DNA of 10,578 nucleotides, from the NCBI GenBank assembly GCA_031422555.1, contig JANPLZ010000055.1, positions 1-10,578 of the forward strand, in the 5' to 3' direction. The stretch is from JANNAT01 sp031422555. Its GTDB lineage: Bacteria > Pseudomonadota > Alphaproteobacteria > Rhodobacterales > Rhodobacteraceae. This document shows positions 1 to 6,154 of the stretch, piece after piece. Position 1 is the first letter of the stretch. Every line of letters begins with the position of its first letter. The notes beneath the pieces were generated by a model, which searched no databases, was not told the origin of the DNA, and saw only the letters and a list, made by a program, of their open reading frames with translations. A program made the translations under genes and the position numbers.

Positions 1-1
1 A

Positions 2-670
2 CTGCTGCGCGAAGAATCGCAGTTGCAGGGAAACATGGGTGAATTGGCCTCGTCCCGCGCCCAAGCCGAGGGTCGGGCGACCGAAGTAGAATTAGAGATT
101 CTGCGGCTGGGTGCGGTGCGCCGTGAAGAAGCAAACACGCAGTTGCGCGACATTGGCCCACAGGAATTAGAAATGGCGGAACGCCGCCGCGCGCTGACCG
201 AACGTATCGCGCGGCTGGATATTCGTGCGCCGGTGTCGGGGTTGGTTCTGGGTCTGCAAGTCACTTCGCCCCGGTCGGTTCTGGGGGCCGGTGCGCCGGT
301 TTTGTATTTGATCCCACAAGACCGCCCTTTGGTCATTTCCGCGCAATTGCAGCCGATCAATGTTGACGAGGTTAGCATCGGCCAAAAGGTGCGGGTTGTG
401 TTTTCGGCGTTCTCGGCCAACGACACCCCCGATATGTTCGGTCATGTGGTCACGATCTCGGCCGATGCGCTGACGGATGAGCGCACCCAAGCGTCGTATT
501 ACCGCGCCGAGATCGTGTTGGACGAGGGTGAGTTGCAAAAGCTGGCAGGCCAAACCCTGCTGCCGGGCATGCCGGTCGAAGCGTTCATTGAAACCGGCGC
601 GCGCACGCCAATGGCCTATCTGCTAAAGCCTTTTACCGATTACTTTAATCAAGCGTTTCGGGAAAGTTGA
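2..670 (+). CDS. HlyD-family type I secretion membrane fusion protein, C-terminal part (5' end off the window)
   Basis: This is the periplasmic adaptor that links an inner-membrane ABC exporter to a TolC-like outer-membrane channel. The reading frame is open to the left edge, so 222 residues of a protein usually about 400-480 aa long are visible and the true start lies upstream; the internal TTG at 23 is not a real start. Visible residues 1 to about 72 are rich in E, R, A and L, as expected for the descending half of the coiled-coil hairpin. Next comes the second lipoyl/barrel-sandwich half-motif (IRAPVSGLV, about residues 74-82), then a beta-barrel domain. The end has the typical HlyD/PrtE/PrsE pattern: LPGMPVEAFIETGARTPMAYLLKP is split here as 'LPGMPVEAFIETG' then 'RTPMAYLLKPF'. 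That tail is diagnostic of type I secretion adaptors as opposed to RND or MacA adaptors. The ABC partner probably lies upstream, outside the window, so the secreted substrate cannot be inferred. Confidence 0.93.
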   Translation: MLREESQLQGNMGELASSRAQAEGRATEVELEILRLGAVRREEANTQLRDIGPQELEMAERRRALTERIARLDIRAPVSGLVLGLQVTSPRSVLGAGAPVLYLIPQDRPLVISAQLQPINVDEVSIGQKVRVVFSAFSANDTPDMFGHVVTISADALTDERTQASYYRAEIVLDEGELQKLAGQTLLPGMPVEAFIETGARTPMAYLLKPFTDYFNQAFRES

Positions 671-682
671 CGTCGCAGCATA

Positions 683-710
683 AGGCGTGATGCAGCCTGT
701 CCTTTATTTT
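683..710 (+). terminator. Weak candidate terminator after the HlyD-family gene
   Basis: A 4-bp inverted repeat, AGGC (683-686) and GCCT (695-698), is followed by a T-rich stretch (CTTTATTTT, 702-710). The stem is short with an 8-nt loop, so this is only a suggestion. The location, just past the secretion gene and before the next promoter, is sensible. Confidence 0.2.
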
Positions 711-733
711 GATTGGTGCTGAACCTCTGCGAC

Positions 734-762
734 TTGAACCTGCCCGTGGCCCCGGTTAGCCT
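734..762 (+). promoter_or_regulatory. Candidate sigma-70-type promoter for the RidA-family unit
   Basis: TTGAAC (734-739) and TAGCCT (757-762) are 17 bp apart, which would start transcription near 769, shortly before the GGAG ribosome site at 779-782. The -10 match is weak. The 120-bp gap between the HlyD and RidA-like genes otherwise shows nothing clear. Confidence 0.3.
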
Positions 763-790
763 TGGTTACACTTTAGCCGGAGCTTGCCGC

Positions 791-1252
791 ATGTCCTCCA
801 TCGAAACTCGCCTGACCGACCTTGGCATCACGCTGCCAGACGCCCCGGCCGCTGCTGCCAATTACGTGCCCTATGTGGTGACGGGCAATATCGTCTATAT
901 CTCGGGTCAACTTAGCCAAACTGCGGCGGGGCTGATCAAAGGTCGGCTTGGGGCCGATATGGATGTAACCGCCGGGTCCGATGCTGCGAAATCATGTGCG
1001 ATATCGCTTTTGGCGCAGCTAAAAAGGGCCTGCGGCGGCGATCTTTCCCGCGTTGTGCGGGCGGTCAAATTGACCGGTTTTGTCAATTCGACCGCCGAAT
1101 TCACCGACCAGCCAAAGGTGATCAACGGCGCGTCAGATTTTCTGGTGGCGGCCATGGGGGATGCGGGCCGCCATGCCAGATCGGCGGTGTCTGCCACCGC
1201 GTTGCCGTTCGGCGTTGCGGTGGAAATTGAAGGCATCTTTGAAATCCGCTAG
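791..1252 (+). CDS. RidA family protein (YjgF/YER057c/UK114)
   Basis: This 153-aa protein belongs to the Rid superfamily, whose characterised members hydrolyse reactive enamine/imine intermediates released by PLP enzymes; other subfamilies have different or unknown roles. The start at 791 is chosen over an in-frame upstream codon at 713 because GGAG (779-782) sits 8 nt before the ATG and family homology begins here. The N-terminal part 'YVPYVVTGNIVYISGQLS' fits the opening strands of the fold. Near the C-terminus, Arg130 and Glu145 lie in an 'ARSAV...LP...VEIE' context that aligns with the substrate-binding Arg105 and Glu120 of E. coli RidA. The longer N-terminus and 'ITLPDAPAAAANYVPYV' resemble the YjgF_YER057c_UK114_like_1 subgroup more than canonical RidA, so enamine deaminase activity is plausible but not shown. 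The next gene starts 3 nt after the stop, suggesting translational coupling. Confidence 0.93.
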   Translation: MSSIETRLTDLGITLPDAPAAAANYVPYVVTGNIVYISGQLSQTAAGLIKGRLGADMDVTAGSDAAKSCAISLLAQLKRACGGDLSRVVRAVKLTGFVNSTAEFTDQPKVINGASDFLVAAMGDAGRHARSAVSATALPFGVAVEIEGIFEIR

Positions 1253-1255
1253 GCC

Positions 1256-2023
1256 ATGCGCATCCCGCTTTCCCAAGCGTTTCTGACGACACCGCTGTCA
1301 CATCGTGGCTATCACAGCCGCATGGACCGGCGGCCCGAAAATACGCCCGGCGCGTTTCGGGCGGCGATAGATGCCGGGTATGGCATTGAACTGGACGTGC
1401 AAATGTCGCGCGACGGCGTGGCGATGGTGTTTCACGATGAGCGGTTGGACCGGCTGACGGGCGAAACCGGGTTGGTCAAGGATCGCACCGCCTCTGAGTT
1501 GGCCCGGATCAAGTTGCGCGATTGTGACGATACCATTGCGACACTGCCCGACATTCTGGCGCTGATCGCCGGGCGGGTGCCGCTGTTGATAGAAATCAAG
1601 GATCAGACCCATGCGATGGCCGAAACCGATGGCAGGCTGGAACAGGCCACCGCGGCGGCGCTGGCACCATATATCGGCCCCGTCGCTGTCATGTCGTTCA
1701 ACCCGCATTCGGTTGCCCACATGGCCCGCCTTGCACCGACCGTGGCGCGTGGCCTGACTACTGCGGCATTCGGCGCTGACTGGCAGCCGCTAGGCCCAGA
1801 CAGCTGCGACCGTCTGCGCGGTATCCCGGATTATGACCGCACCCGTGCCAGCTTTATCAGCCATGAGGTCGCCGATCTGGCCCGGCCAAGGGTGGCAGAG
1901 TTGAAGTCGCTGGGGGCTGCGGTGTTGTGCTGGACCGTCCGGTCACCCGCTGCCGAGGCCGCCGCCCGAACCATCGCCGACAACATCACCTTTGAAGGCT
2001 ATGCTGCCCGTCTGATGGCTTGA
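1256..2023 (+). CDS. Glycerophosphodiester phosphodiesterase family protein
   Basis: This enzyme would hydrolyse glycerophosphodiesters, from phospholipid turnover, to glycerol-3-phosphate and an alcohol. It is 255 aa, the size of cytosolic UgpQ-like GDPDs, and no signal peptide is seen, so it is probably cytoplasmic. Family signatures are all present: HRG (His16, Arg17, Gly18), ENT (28-30), a metal-binding ELD (Glu45, Asp47), catalytic His60 in 'VFHDERLDRLTG', and 'LLIEIK' with Glu113 and Lys115. A late 'VLCWTV' matches the conserved C-terminal strand with Trp of the TIM barrel. The ATG at 1256 lies 3 nt after the RidA-like stop codon with only a poor ribosome site, which fits translational coupling. 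The substrate (glycerophosphocholine, -ethanolamine or another) cannot be decided from sequence. Confidence 0.94.
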   Translation: MRIPLSQAFLTTPLSHRGYHSRMDRRPENTPGAFRAAIDAGYGIELDVQMSRDGVAMVFHDERLDRLTGETGLVKDRTASELARIKLRDCDDTIATLPDILALIAGRVPLLIEIKDQTHAMAETDGRLEQATAAALAPYIGPVAVMSFNPHSVAHMARLAPTVARGLTTAAFGADWQPLGPDSCDRLRGIPDYDRTRASFISHEVADLARPRVAELKSLGAAVLCWTVRSPAAEAAARTIADNITFEGYAARLMA

Positions 2024-2043
2024 CCAAAGCCGATACCGCCCCA

Positions 2044-2054
2044 CCCTTGAAGGG
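2044..2054. repeat. Small palindrome in the 92-bp gap before the DUF482 gene
   Basis: CCCTT-G-AAGGG is a perfect 5-bp inverted repeat around a central G. Arms this short occur by chance roughly ten times in 10 kb. I see no good -35/-10 pair and no T-run in this gap (2024-2115), so its role is unknown. Confidence 0.25.
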
Positions 2055-2115
2055 ACCGATGCATCCAATTTTGCACCGGTGAACAGTAAGACCCTTCGCA
2101 ACCACAGCAACGGCC

Positions 2116-3270
2116 ATGGCAATAGAACCTTTTCTTCTGAACGACATGTCCGACATAGCAGCCCTTGACTGGGATGCCTTGGCTTGCCCCGAAGCGGCCC
2201 CGCGCCCGATTGATCCGTTCACAACTCATCGGTTTTTGTCGGCGTTGGATCAGTCCGGATCGACTGGCCCCGGCACCGGTTGGCAGACCCGTCCATTGAT
2301 TTTGCGCGATCAGTCGGTCTGTGCCGCCCTGCCGCTTTATGTGAAAAATCACAGTCAGGGCGAATACATCTTTGATCACGGCTGGGCGCAAGCGTTTGAC
2401 CGGGCGGGCGGGCAATATTACCCGAAACTGCAGGCAGCAGTGCCATTTACCCCGGCGACGGGGCGACGGTTTTTGTGCGCGCCCGAGTTGCGCAAACCCC
2501 TGCTGGAGGCCGCCATCGGTTTGACGGAACAGAACAAACTGTCGTCACTGCATATCACCTTTTGCACCCAGGATGAGGCCGAAGCGCTGGCTGGCCACCA
2601 TGGGCTGCTGCACCGCATCACCCAACAGTTTCATTGGGAAAATCGCGGTTACGGCAGTTTTGATGAATTTCTGGGGGATTTGTCATCGCGCAAGCGCAAG
2701 ATGATCCGCAAGGAACGTGAAACGGCGCGGGCGGCAGGTCTGACAATCACGGCGTTGACCGGGGACCAGATCCAGCCCGGTCATTGGGATGCGTTCTGGG
2801 GGTTTTACCAGGATACCGGCAGCCGAAAATGGGGCACGCCCTATCTTAGCCGCGCGTTCTTTGACCGCGTTCAGGCCACGATGCGCGACGATGCCTTGCT
2901 GGTGCTGGCTTTTGACGGCAGCCGCCCGGTGGCGGGGGCGTTGAATTTCATCGGGCGCGACACGTTGTTTGGCCGCTATTGGGGCTGCAGCGAAGATCAC
3001 CCCTGCCTGCATTTTGAATTGTGCTATTATCAGGCGATTGACTGGGCGATTGCCAACGGTCTGGCGCGGGTAGAGGCGGGCGCGCAGGGCGAACACAAAC
3101 TGGCGCGCGGCTATTTGCCGACCCCGGTGCATTCGCTGCACTGGATCGCCGATCCGGCGTTTCGCGGCGCTGTTGCGCGCTATCTGGTCGAAGAACGCCG
3201 GGCGGTTGATCAGGAAATTGAGGTTCTGACCGCCTATGGCCCGTTCCGGCGGGTTGACAGCGAAGACTGA
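2116..3270 (+). CDS. GNAT/FemAB-like protein of the DUF482 family (putative peptidoglycan-related N-acyltransferase)
   Basis: This 384-aa protein matches the FemAB-like/DUF482 family (PF04339), common in alpha- and gammaproteobacteria and predicted to have a tandem GNAT fold. Its substrate is not established; 'peptidoglycan biosynthesis/recognition' is the usual database wording. Recognisable blocks run from 'WDALACPE' and 'PFTTHRFLSALDQSG' near the N-terminus, through 'HSQGEYIFDHGWA', 'YYPKLQAAVPFTPATGRR', 'QFHWENRGYGSFDEFL' and the basic 'SSRKRKMIRKERETA', to 'DTGSRKWGTPYLSRAFF' and the C-terminal 'RVEAGAQGEHKLARGY'. The length is normal for the family. The start is uncertain: neither ATG at 2116 nor the in-frame ATG at 2146 has a clear Shine-Dalgarno. 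I take 2116 because it gives the fuller N-terminus. It lies 92 nt after the phosphodiesterase gene and 24 nt before the pterin dehydratase. Confidence 0.9.
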   Translation: MAIEPFLLNDMSDIAALDWDALACPEAAPRPIDPFTTHRFLSALDQSGSTGPGTGWQTRPLILRDQSVCAALPLYVKNHSQGEYIFDHGWAQAFDRAGGQYYPKLQAAVPFTPATGRRFLCAPELRKPLLEAAIGLTEQNKLSSLHITFCTQDEAEALAGHHGLLHRITQQFHWENRGYGSFDEFLGDLSSRKRKMIRKERETARAAGLTITALTGDQIQPGHWDAFWGFYQDTGSRKWGTPYLSRAFFDRVQATMRDDALLVLAFDGSRPVAGALNFIGRDTLFGRYWGCSEDHPCLHFELCYYQAIDWAIANGLARVEAGAQGEHKLARGYLPTPVHSLHWIADPAFRGAVARYLVEERRAVDQEIEVLTAYGPFRRVDSED

Positions 3271-3294
3271 ACTGCTGCCCCGAAAGGATGCCCC

Positions 3295-3663
3295 ATGGCC
3301 GCTTTGCTTACCCACGATGAACGCCAAAGCCAAATCCCGCCTTTGGGTGAAACCGGCTGGGGCGCTGTGCCAAGCCGCGACGCCTTACGCAAGGTCTGGA
3401 AATTCAAGAACTTTTCCGAGGCGTGGGGCTTTATGGCCCGCGCTGCCTTGGCGGCGGAAAAGCTGAACCATCACCCGGAATGGTCGAATACCTATAACGT
3501 CGTCGACGTTACCTTGACCACGCATGACTGCAATGGCCTTTCGGCATTGGATATCACGCTGGCCAACCAGATGGACAAATGCGCCGGAGATGCCACGGTT
3601 GTGCGCGACCTTTCTGAACCGGTGTCAAGTTTGTGCCAGATAAAAGCCAGCAAGACCGTCTGA
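3295..3663 (+). CDS. phhB: 4a-hydroxytetrahydrobiopterin dehydratase (pterin-4a-carbinolamine dehydratase, PCD/DCoH family)
   Basis: This cytosolic enzyme dehydrates 4a-hydroxy-tetrahydropterin, formed by aromatic amino acid hydroxylases, to the quinonoid dihydropterin. PCD-fold proteins without a hydroxylase partner have also been linked to molybdopterin chemistry. GAAAGGA (3282-3288), 6 nt before the ATG, is a strong ribosome site and fixes the start. The signature is intact: 'EKLNHHPEWSNTYNVV' with His59-His60, followed by 'VTLTTHD' with His77 and 'GLSALDITLA'. The family is usually about 95-115 aa; this one is 122 aa, with about 28 residues after the last conserved helix (95-122), including Cys96, Cys113 and a basic KASKTV end. 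No phenylalanine hydroxylase gene is in the window. The stop lies 3 nt from the stop of the convergent peroxiredoxin gene. Confidence 0.93.
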   Translation: MAALLTHDERQSQIPPLGETGWGAVPSRDALRKVWKFKNFSEAWGFMARAALAAEKLNHHPEWSNTYNVVDVTLTTHDCNGLSALDITLANQMDKCAGDATVVRDLSEPVSSLCQIKASKTV

Positions 3664-3666
3664 CAA

Positions 3667-4152
3667 TCAGATCGCCGCCAGCATCGCCTCGCCGCTGGAG
3701 ATCTCACAGCCTGAGGTAACTTCGGGATGGAACACCTTGACCACCCCATCTTCGGCATAAAGCGCATAGCGTTTCGATCTGTCGTGAAACCCCGCCGCAG
3801 CTGCGGTAAACGCCAGACCAATCGCCTTGGTAAAGCTGGCGTCGCCATCCCCCAGCAGGGTGATGCCCGCCGCCGACGCGCCGGTCGATTCGCCCCAGGC
3901 CTGCATTACATAGGGGTCGTTTACAGAAACACAGATCACCTCATCAACGCCTTTGGCCGCTAATTTATCCATATTGCGCATGAAACTGGGCACATGTGCC
4001 GTCGTGCATGTGCCGGTAAAAGCACCGGGCAGTCCGAACAGCACAACCTTGCGGCCTTTCAACTTGTCAGCCATCGAGACGCCTTCGGGTCCGTTCGTGC
4101 CCATTTGCAAAAGCGTAGCCTCGGGCAGTTGCGACCCTACCGATATCGTCAT
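3667..4152 (-). CDS. Peroxiredoxin of the Prx5 (AhpE/hybrid-Prx5-like, 'type II') group
   Basis: This thiol peroxidase reduces H2O2 and organic hydroperoxides, probably in the cytoplasm. The 161-aa length is typical of Prx5 proteins. The motif 'LPGAFTGTCTTAHVPSF' places the peroxidatic cysteine at Cys49, with Pro42 and Thr46 of the PxxxTxxC motif. Cys74 and Cys149 (in 'TSGCEISS' near the C-terminus) fall close to the positions of Cys72 and Cys151 of human PRDX5, whose Cys151 is the resolving cysteine, so an atypical 2-Cys mechanism is possible. The start at 4152 is supported by AAGAGGG on the minus strand (complement of 4160-4166), 7 nt upstream. A longer in-frame extension to 4353 would run antisense into the flavoprotein gene and is rejected. 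The gene is divergent from the flavoprotein gene, with 78 bp between start codons. Confidence 0.95.
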   Translation of the reverse strand: MTISVGSQLPEATLLQMGTNGPEGVSMADKLKGRKVVLFGLPGAFTGTCTTAHVPSFMRNMDKLAAKGVDEVICVSVNDPYVMQAWGESTGASAAGITLLGDGDASFTKAIGLAFTAAAAGFHDRSKRYALYAEDGVVKVFHPEVTSGCEISSGEAMLAAI

Positions 4153-4169
4153 TGTGTAACCCTCTTGCG

Positions 4170-4197
4170 TTGTATTTCCGGTCTTGGCCGATATAGG
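4170..4197 (+). promoter_or_regulatory. Candidate promoter for the flavoprotein-rsmD unit
   Basis: TTGTAT (4170-4175), a 16-bp spacer and TATAGG (4192-4197) would start transcription near 4204 and leave a leader of about 27 nt. The AGAGG ribosome site (4218-4222) lies 8 nt before the ATG at 4231. The 78-bp region 4153-4230 must also hold the peroxiredoxin promoter on the other strand, for which I see no clear pair of boxes. Confidence 0.35.
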
Positions 4198-4230
4198 CTG
4201 CGTGGCGGCAAACGGCCAGAGGTATAAGGC

Positions 4231-5439
4231 ATGAAACATGTTGTGGTGATTGGGGCAGGACAGGCGGGGTCGGCCCTTGTGGCGCGCCTGCGCAGTGGCG
4301 GGCACAAGGGCGCAATTACCCTTATTGGCGAAGAAACAGCGCCGCCCTATCAACGCCCGCCTTTGTCAAAAGGTTATCTGATGGGCGAGATAGAGGCAGA
4401 ACGGCTGTGGCTGCGCGGCCCGGATTTTTACGCCGAACACGACATTGCCTTGCGCTTGGCCAGTCATGTTTCTGCGATTGATACGGCTGCCAAAACCATA
4501 ACCGTTGGCGCGGACGTGATCAGCTATGATGAACTTGTGCTGACGACCGGTTCTTCGCCGCGCCGACTGCCTGCTGCCGTTGGCGGGGATTTGGCGGGGG
4601 TCTATACCGTGCGCATGCTGTCCGACGTTGATGCGATGCAGGCCGAATTTGTGGCAGGCCGCCGCGTGGTCATCGTGGGGGGCGGCTATATCGGGCTTGA
4701 AGCCGCCGCTGTTGCCGCCAAGCTGGGGCTTGATGTGACAGTGCTTGAAATGGCGCCGCGTATTTTGCAAAGGGTGGCCGCCCCGGAAACCAGCGACTAC
4801 TTCCGCGCGCTGCACGCGGCGCATGGCGTGAAGATATTGGAATCAACCGGGCTTGACCGGCTGATGGGTGACACACGGGTAACCGGCGCGCGGCTGGCAG
4901 ATGGCCGGGAACTGCCCGCCGATTTTGTTATCGCAGGCGTGGGTATTGTGCCCGGAACGGCCTTGGCCGAAGCGGCAGGACTTGCGATTGAAAACGGCAT
5001 CAAAACCGACGCGCAAGGCCGCACGTCTGATCCGCACATCTGGGCCGCCGGTGATTGTGCGTCGTTCCCGTGGCAAGGTGGTCGGCTGCGTTTGGAATCG
5101 GTCGGCAACGCGATTGATCAGGCCGAAGTCGTGGCCGACAATATCATGGGCGCGCAGATATCATATGAGGCAAAGCCGTGGTTCTGGTCTGATCAGTATG
5201 ATTGCAAACTGCAGATCGCCGGGCTGAACGCCGGGTATGACAACATCGTCACCCGCGGGCCGGACGCGGCATCGGTCTCTCATTGGTATTTCAAAGGTGA
5301 TGCGCTGCTGGCCGTGGATGCAATGAACGATCCCCGGTCTTATATGGTGGGCAAGCGGTTGATCGAACAGGGAAAATCACCTGCCAAAGCGGCGCTGTCG
5401 AACCCTGACACGGTGATGAAAGACCTTTTGAAAACATGA
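4231..5439 (+). CDS. FAD-dependent NAD(P)H:ferredoxin reductase-like oxidoreductase
   Basis: This flavoprotein of the putidaredoxin/rhodocoxin/BphA4 reductase type moves electrons from NAD(P)H through FAD to a [2Fe-2S] ferredoxin. The 402 aa are the normal length. The N-terminal FAD Rossmann motif is G8-A-G10-Q-A-G13, followed by the family-specific 'YQRPPLSKGYL' with Lys47. 'LTTGSSPRRLP' sits at about 104-114. The NAD(P)-binding motif is G150-G-G152-Y-I-G155, with an acid (Glu173) at the end of the second strand, which favours NADH. The second FAD contact is 'IWAAGDCAS' with Asp275, and the C-terminal dimer/ferredoxin-contact domain contains 'PWFWSDQYDCKLQIAGL'. The start has AGAGG 8 nt upstream. 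No ferredoxin, P450 or dioxygenase gene is in the window, so its partner is unknown. The stop overlaps the rsmD start as ATGA. Confidence 0.94.
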   Translation: MKHVVVIGAGQAGSALVARLRSGGHKGAITLIGEETAPPYQRPPLSKGYLMGEIEAERLWLRGPDFYAEHDIALRLASHVSAIDTAAKTITVGADVISYDELVLTTGSSPRRLPAAVGGDLAGVYTVRMLSDVDAMQAEFVAGRRVVIVGGGYIGLEAAAVAAKLGLDVTVLEMAPRILQRVAAPETSDYFRALHAAHGVKILESTGLDRLMGDTRVTGARLADGRELPADFVIAGVGIVPGTALAEAAGLAIENGIKTDAQGRTSDPHIWAAGDCASFPWQGGRLRLESVGNAIDQAEVVADNIMGAQISYEAKPWFWSDQYDCKLQIAGLNAGYDNIVTRGPDAASVSHWYFKGDALLAVDAMNDPRSYMVGKRLIEQGKSPAKAALSNPDTVMKDLLKT

Positions 5440-5990
5440 GGATTATTGGCGGCACCGCGCGCGGCTTGCATCTGGCGCCCGTGGGCGACGGTGACGCGGC
5501 GGCCCATTTGCGCCCAACCTCGGACCGGGTGCGCGAGTCGATTTTCAATCTGCTGATCAACGGCGGGTATGGCAATCCGGTGCAAAAGGCCCGGGTTCTG
5601 GACGTCTTTGCGGGCACCGGCGCGCTGGGACTTGAGGCTTTATCGCGCGGGGCGGCCCATGCCAGTTTCCTCGAAAATGGTGCAGTGGCGCTGGGCCTTG
5701 TGCGGCGCAACATTGATCTGATGCGCGCGGCCGATCGCTGCGATATCTTGCGCCGGGATGCGTTAAGGCCCGGCGTAAACACTGGCGCAGCCTATGATCT
5801 GATTTTCCTTGATCCTCCGTATGGCAAGGCGCTGGGCGAGTTGGCCTTGGCTGCCCTAAGCCCCGGATGGCTGGCACCGGATGCCCTGATCGTGTGGGAA
5901 GACAGCACGGCCCCGATTGTGCCTGCCGGATTCACGCAGGTGGATCAACGTAAATACGGCGACACGCTGGTCACAATTCTGCAAGCCTAG
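5436..5990 (+). CDS. rsmD: 16S rRNA (guanine(966)-N(2))-methyltransferase RsmD
   Basis: RsmD uses S-adenosylmethionine to methylate N2 of G966 in 16S rRNA during 30S assembly. The 184-aa length is typical. The N-terminus 'MRIIGGTARGL' is characteristic, followed by 'LRPTSDRVRESIFNLL' (25-40), which is conserved in the family and contacts RNA. SAM-binding motif I is 'VLDVFAGTGALGLEALSRGA' (54-73), and the catalytic DPPY tetrad is Asp126-Pro-Pro-Tyr129. The ATG at 5436 overlaps the upstream TGA (ATGA) and has no good ribosome site, so translation is probably coupled to the flavoprotein. I see no functional link between the two products. The insert 'GDGDAAAH' (17-24) before the RPTSD block slightly lengthens the usual loop. 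Confidence 0.95.
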   Translation: MRIIGGTARGLHLAPVGDGDAAAHLRPTSDRVRESIFNLLINGGYGNPVQKARVLDVFAGTGALGLEALSRGAAHASFLENGAVALGLVRRNIDLMRAADRCDILRRDALRPGVNTGAAYDLIFLDPPYGKALGELALAALSPGWLAPDALIVWEDSTAPIVPAGFTQVDQRKYGDTLVTILQA

Positions 5991-6134
5991 TGCCGTCGAC
6001 GCACAGAAACGCTGGCGCAAACACGGCAACGATGACGCACAAATCGCTTTTTCTGTTCGCAAATATCCTAGGCGGAGCATCAACGCGGCGGGGGACAACG
6101 TCGCCCAAGCAGCCTATCCCCCAAACTGGGCGCG

Positions 6135-6154
6135 AAATTCTTGGCATAGAATTT
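6135..6154. terminator. AT-rich hairpin between convergent rsmD and map; weak terminator candidate
   Basis: AAATTC (6135-6140) and GAATTT (6149-6154) form a perfect 6-bp inverted repeat with an 8-nt loop. It starts directly after the map stop codon on the minus strand, and on the plus strand it runs into TTTTTAT. The stem has few G/C pairs, so it would be weak in this GC-rich genome. A second imperfect hairpin, GGGGAC-AAC-GTCgCCC, lies near 6090-6105 in the same 164-bp gap, without a T-run. No credible gene was seen in 5991-6154. Confidence 0.25.

Noticed and set aside
23..37. TTG at 23 or ATG at 35 as the start of the HlyD-family gene
   Set aside because: The frame is open to the left edge and the protein would lack the membrane anchor and first half of the hairpin; it is cut by the window.
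2683..3333. A long minus-strand open frame of 216 codons opposite the DUF482 gene
   Set aside because: It is a GC-codon-bias shadow of a clearly recognised plus-strand protein and shows no family motifs.
4153..4353. A 67-residue N-terminal extension of the peroxiredoxin
   Set aside because: It would overlap the start of the divergent flavoprotein gene, while the internal ATG at 4152 has a strong ribosome site and gives the normal Prx5 length.
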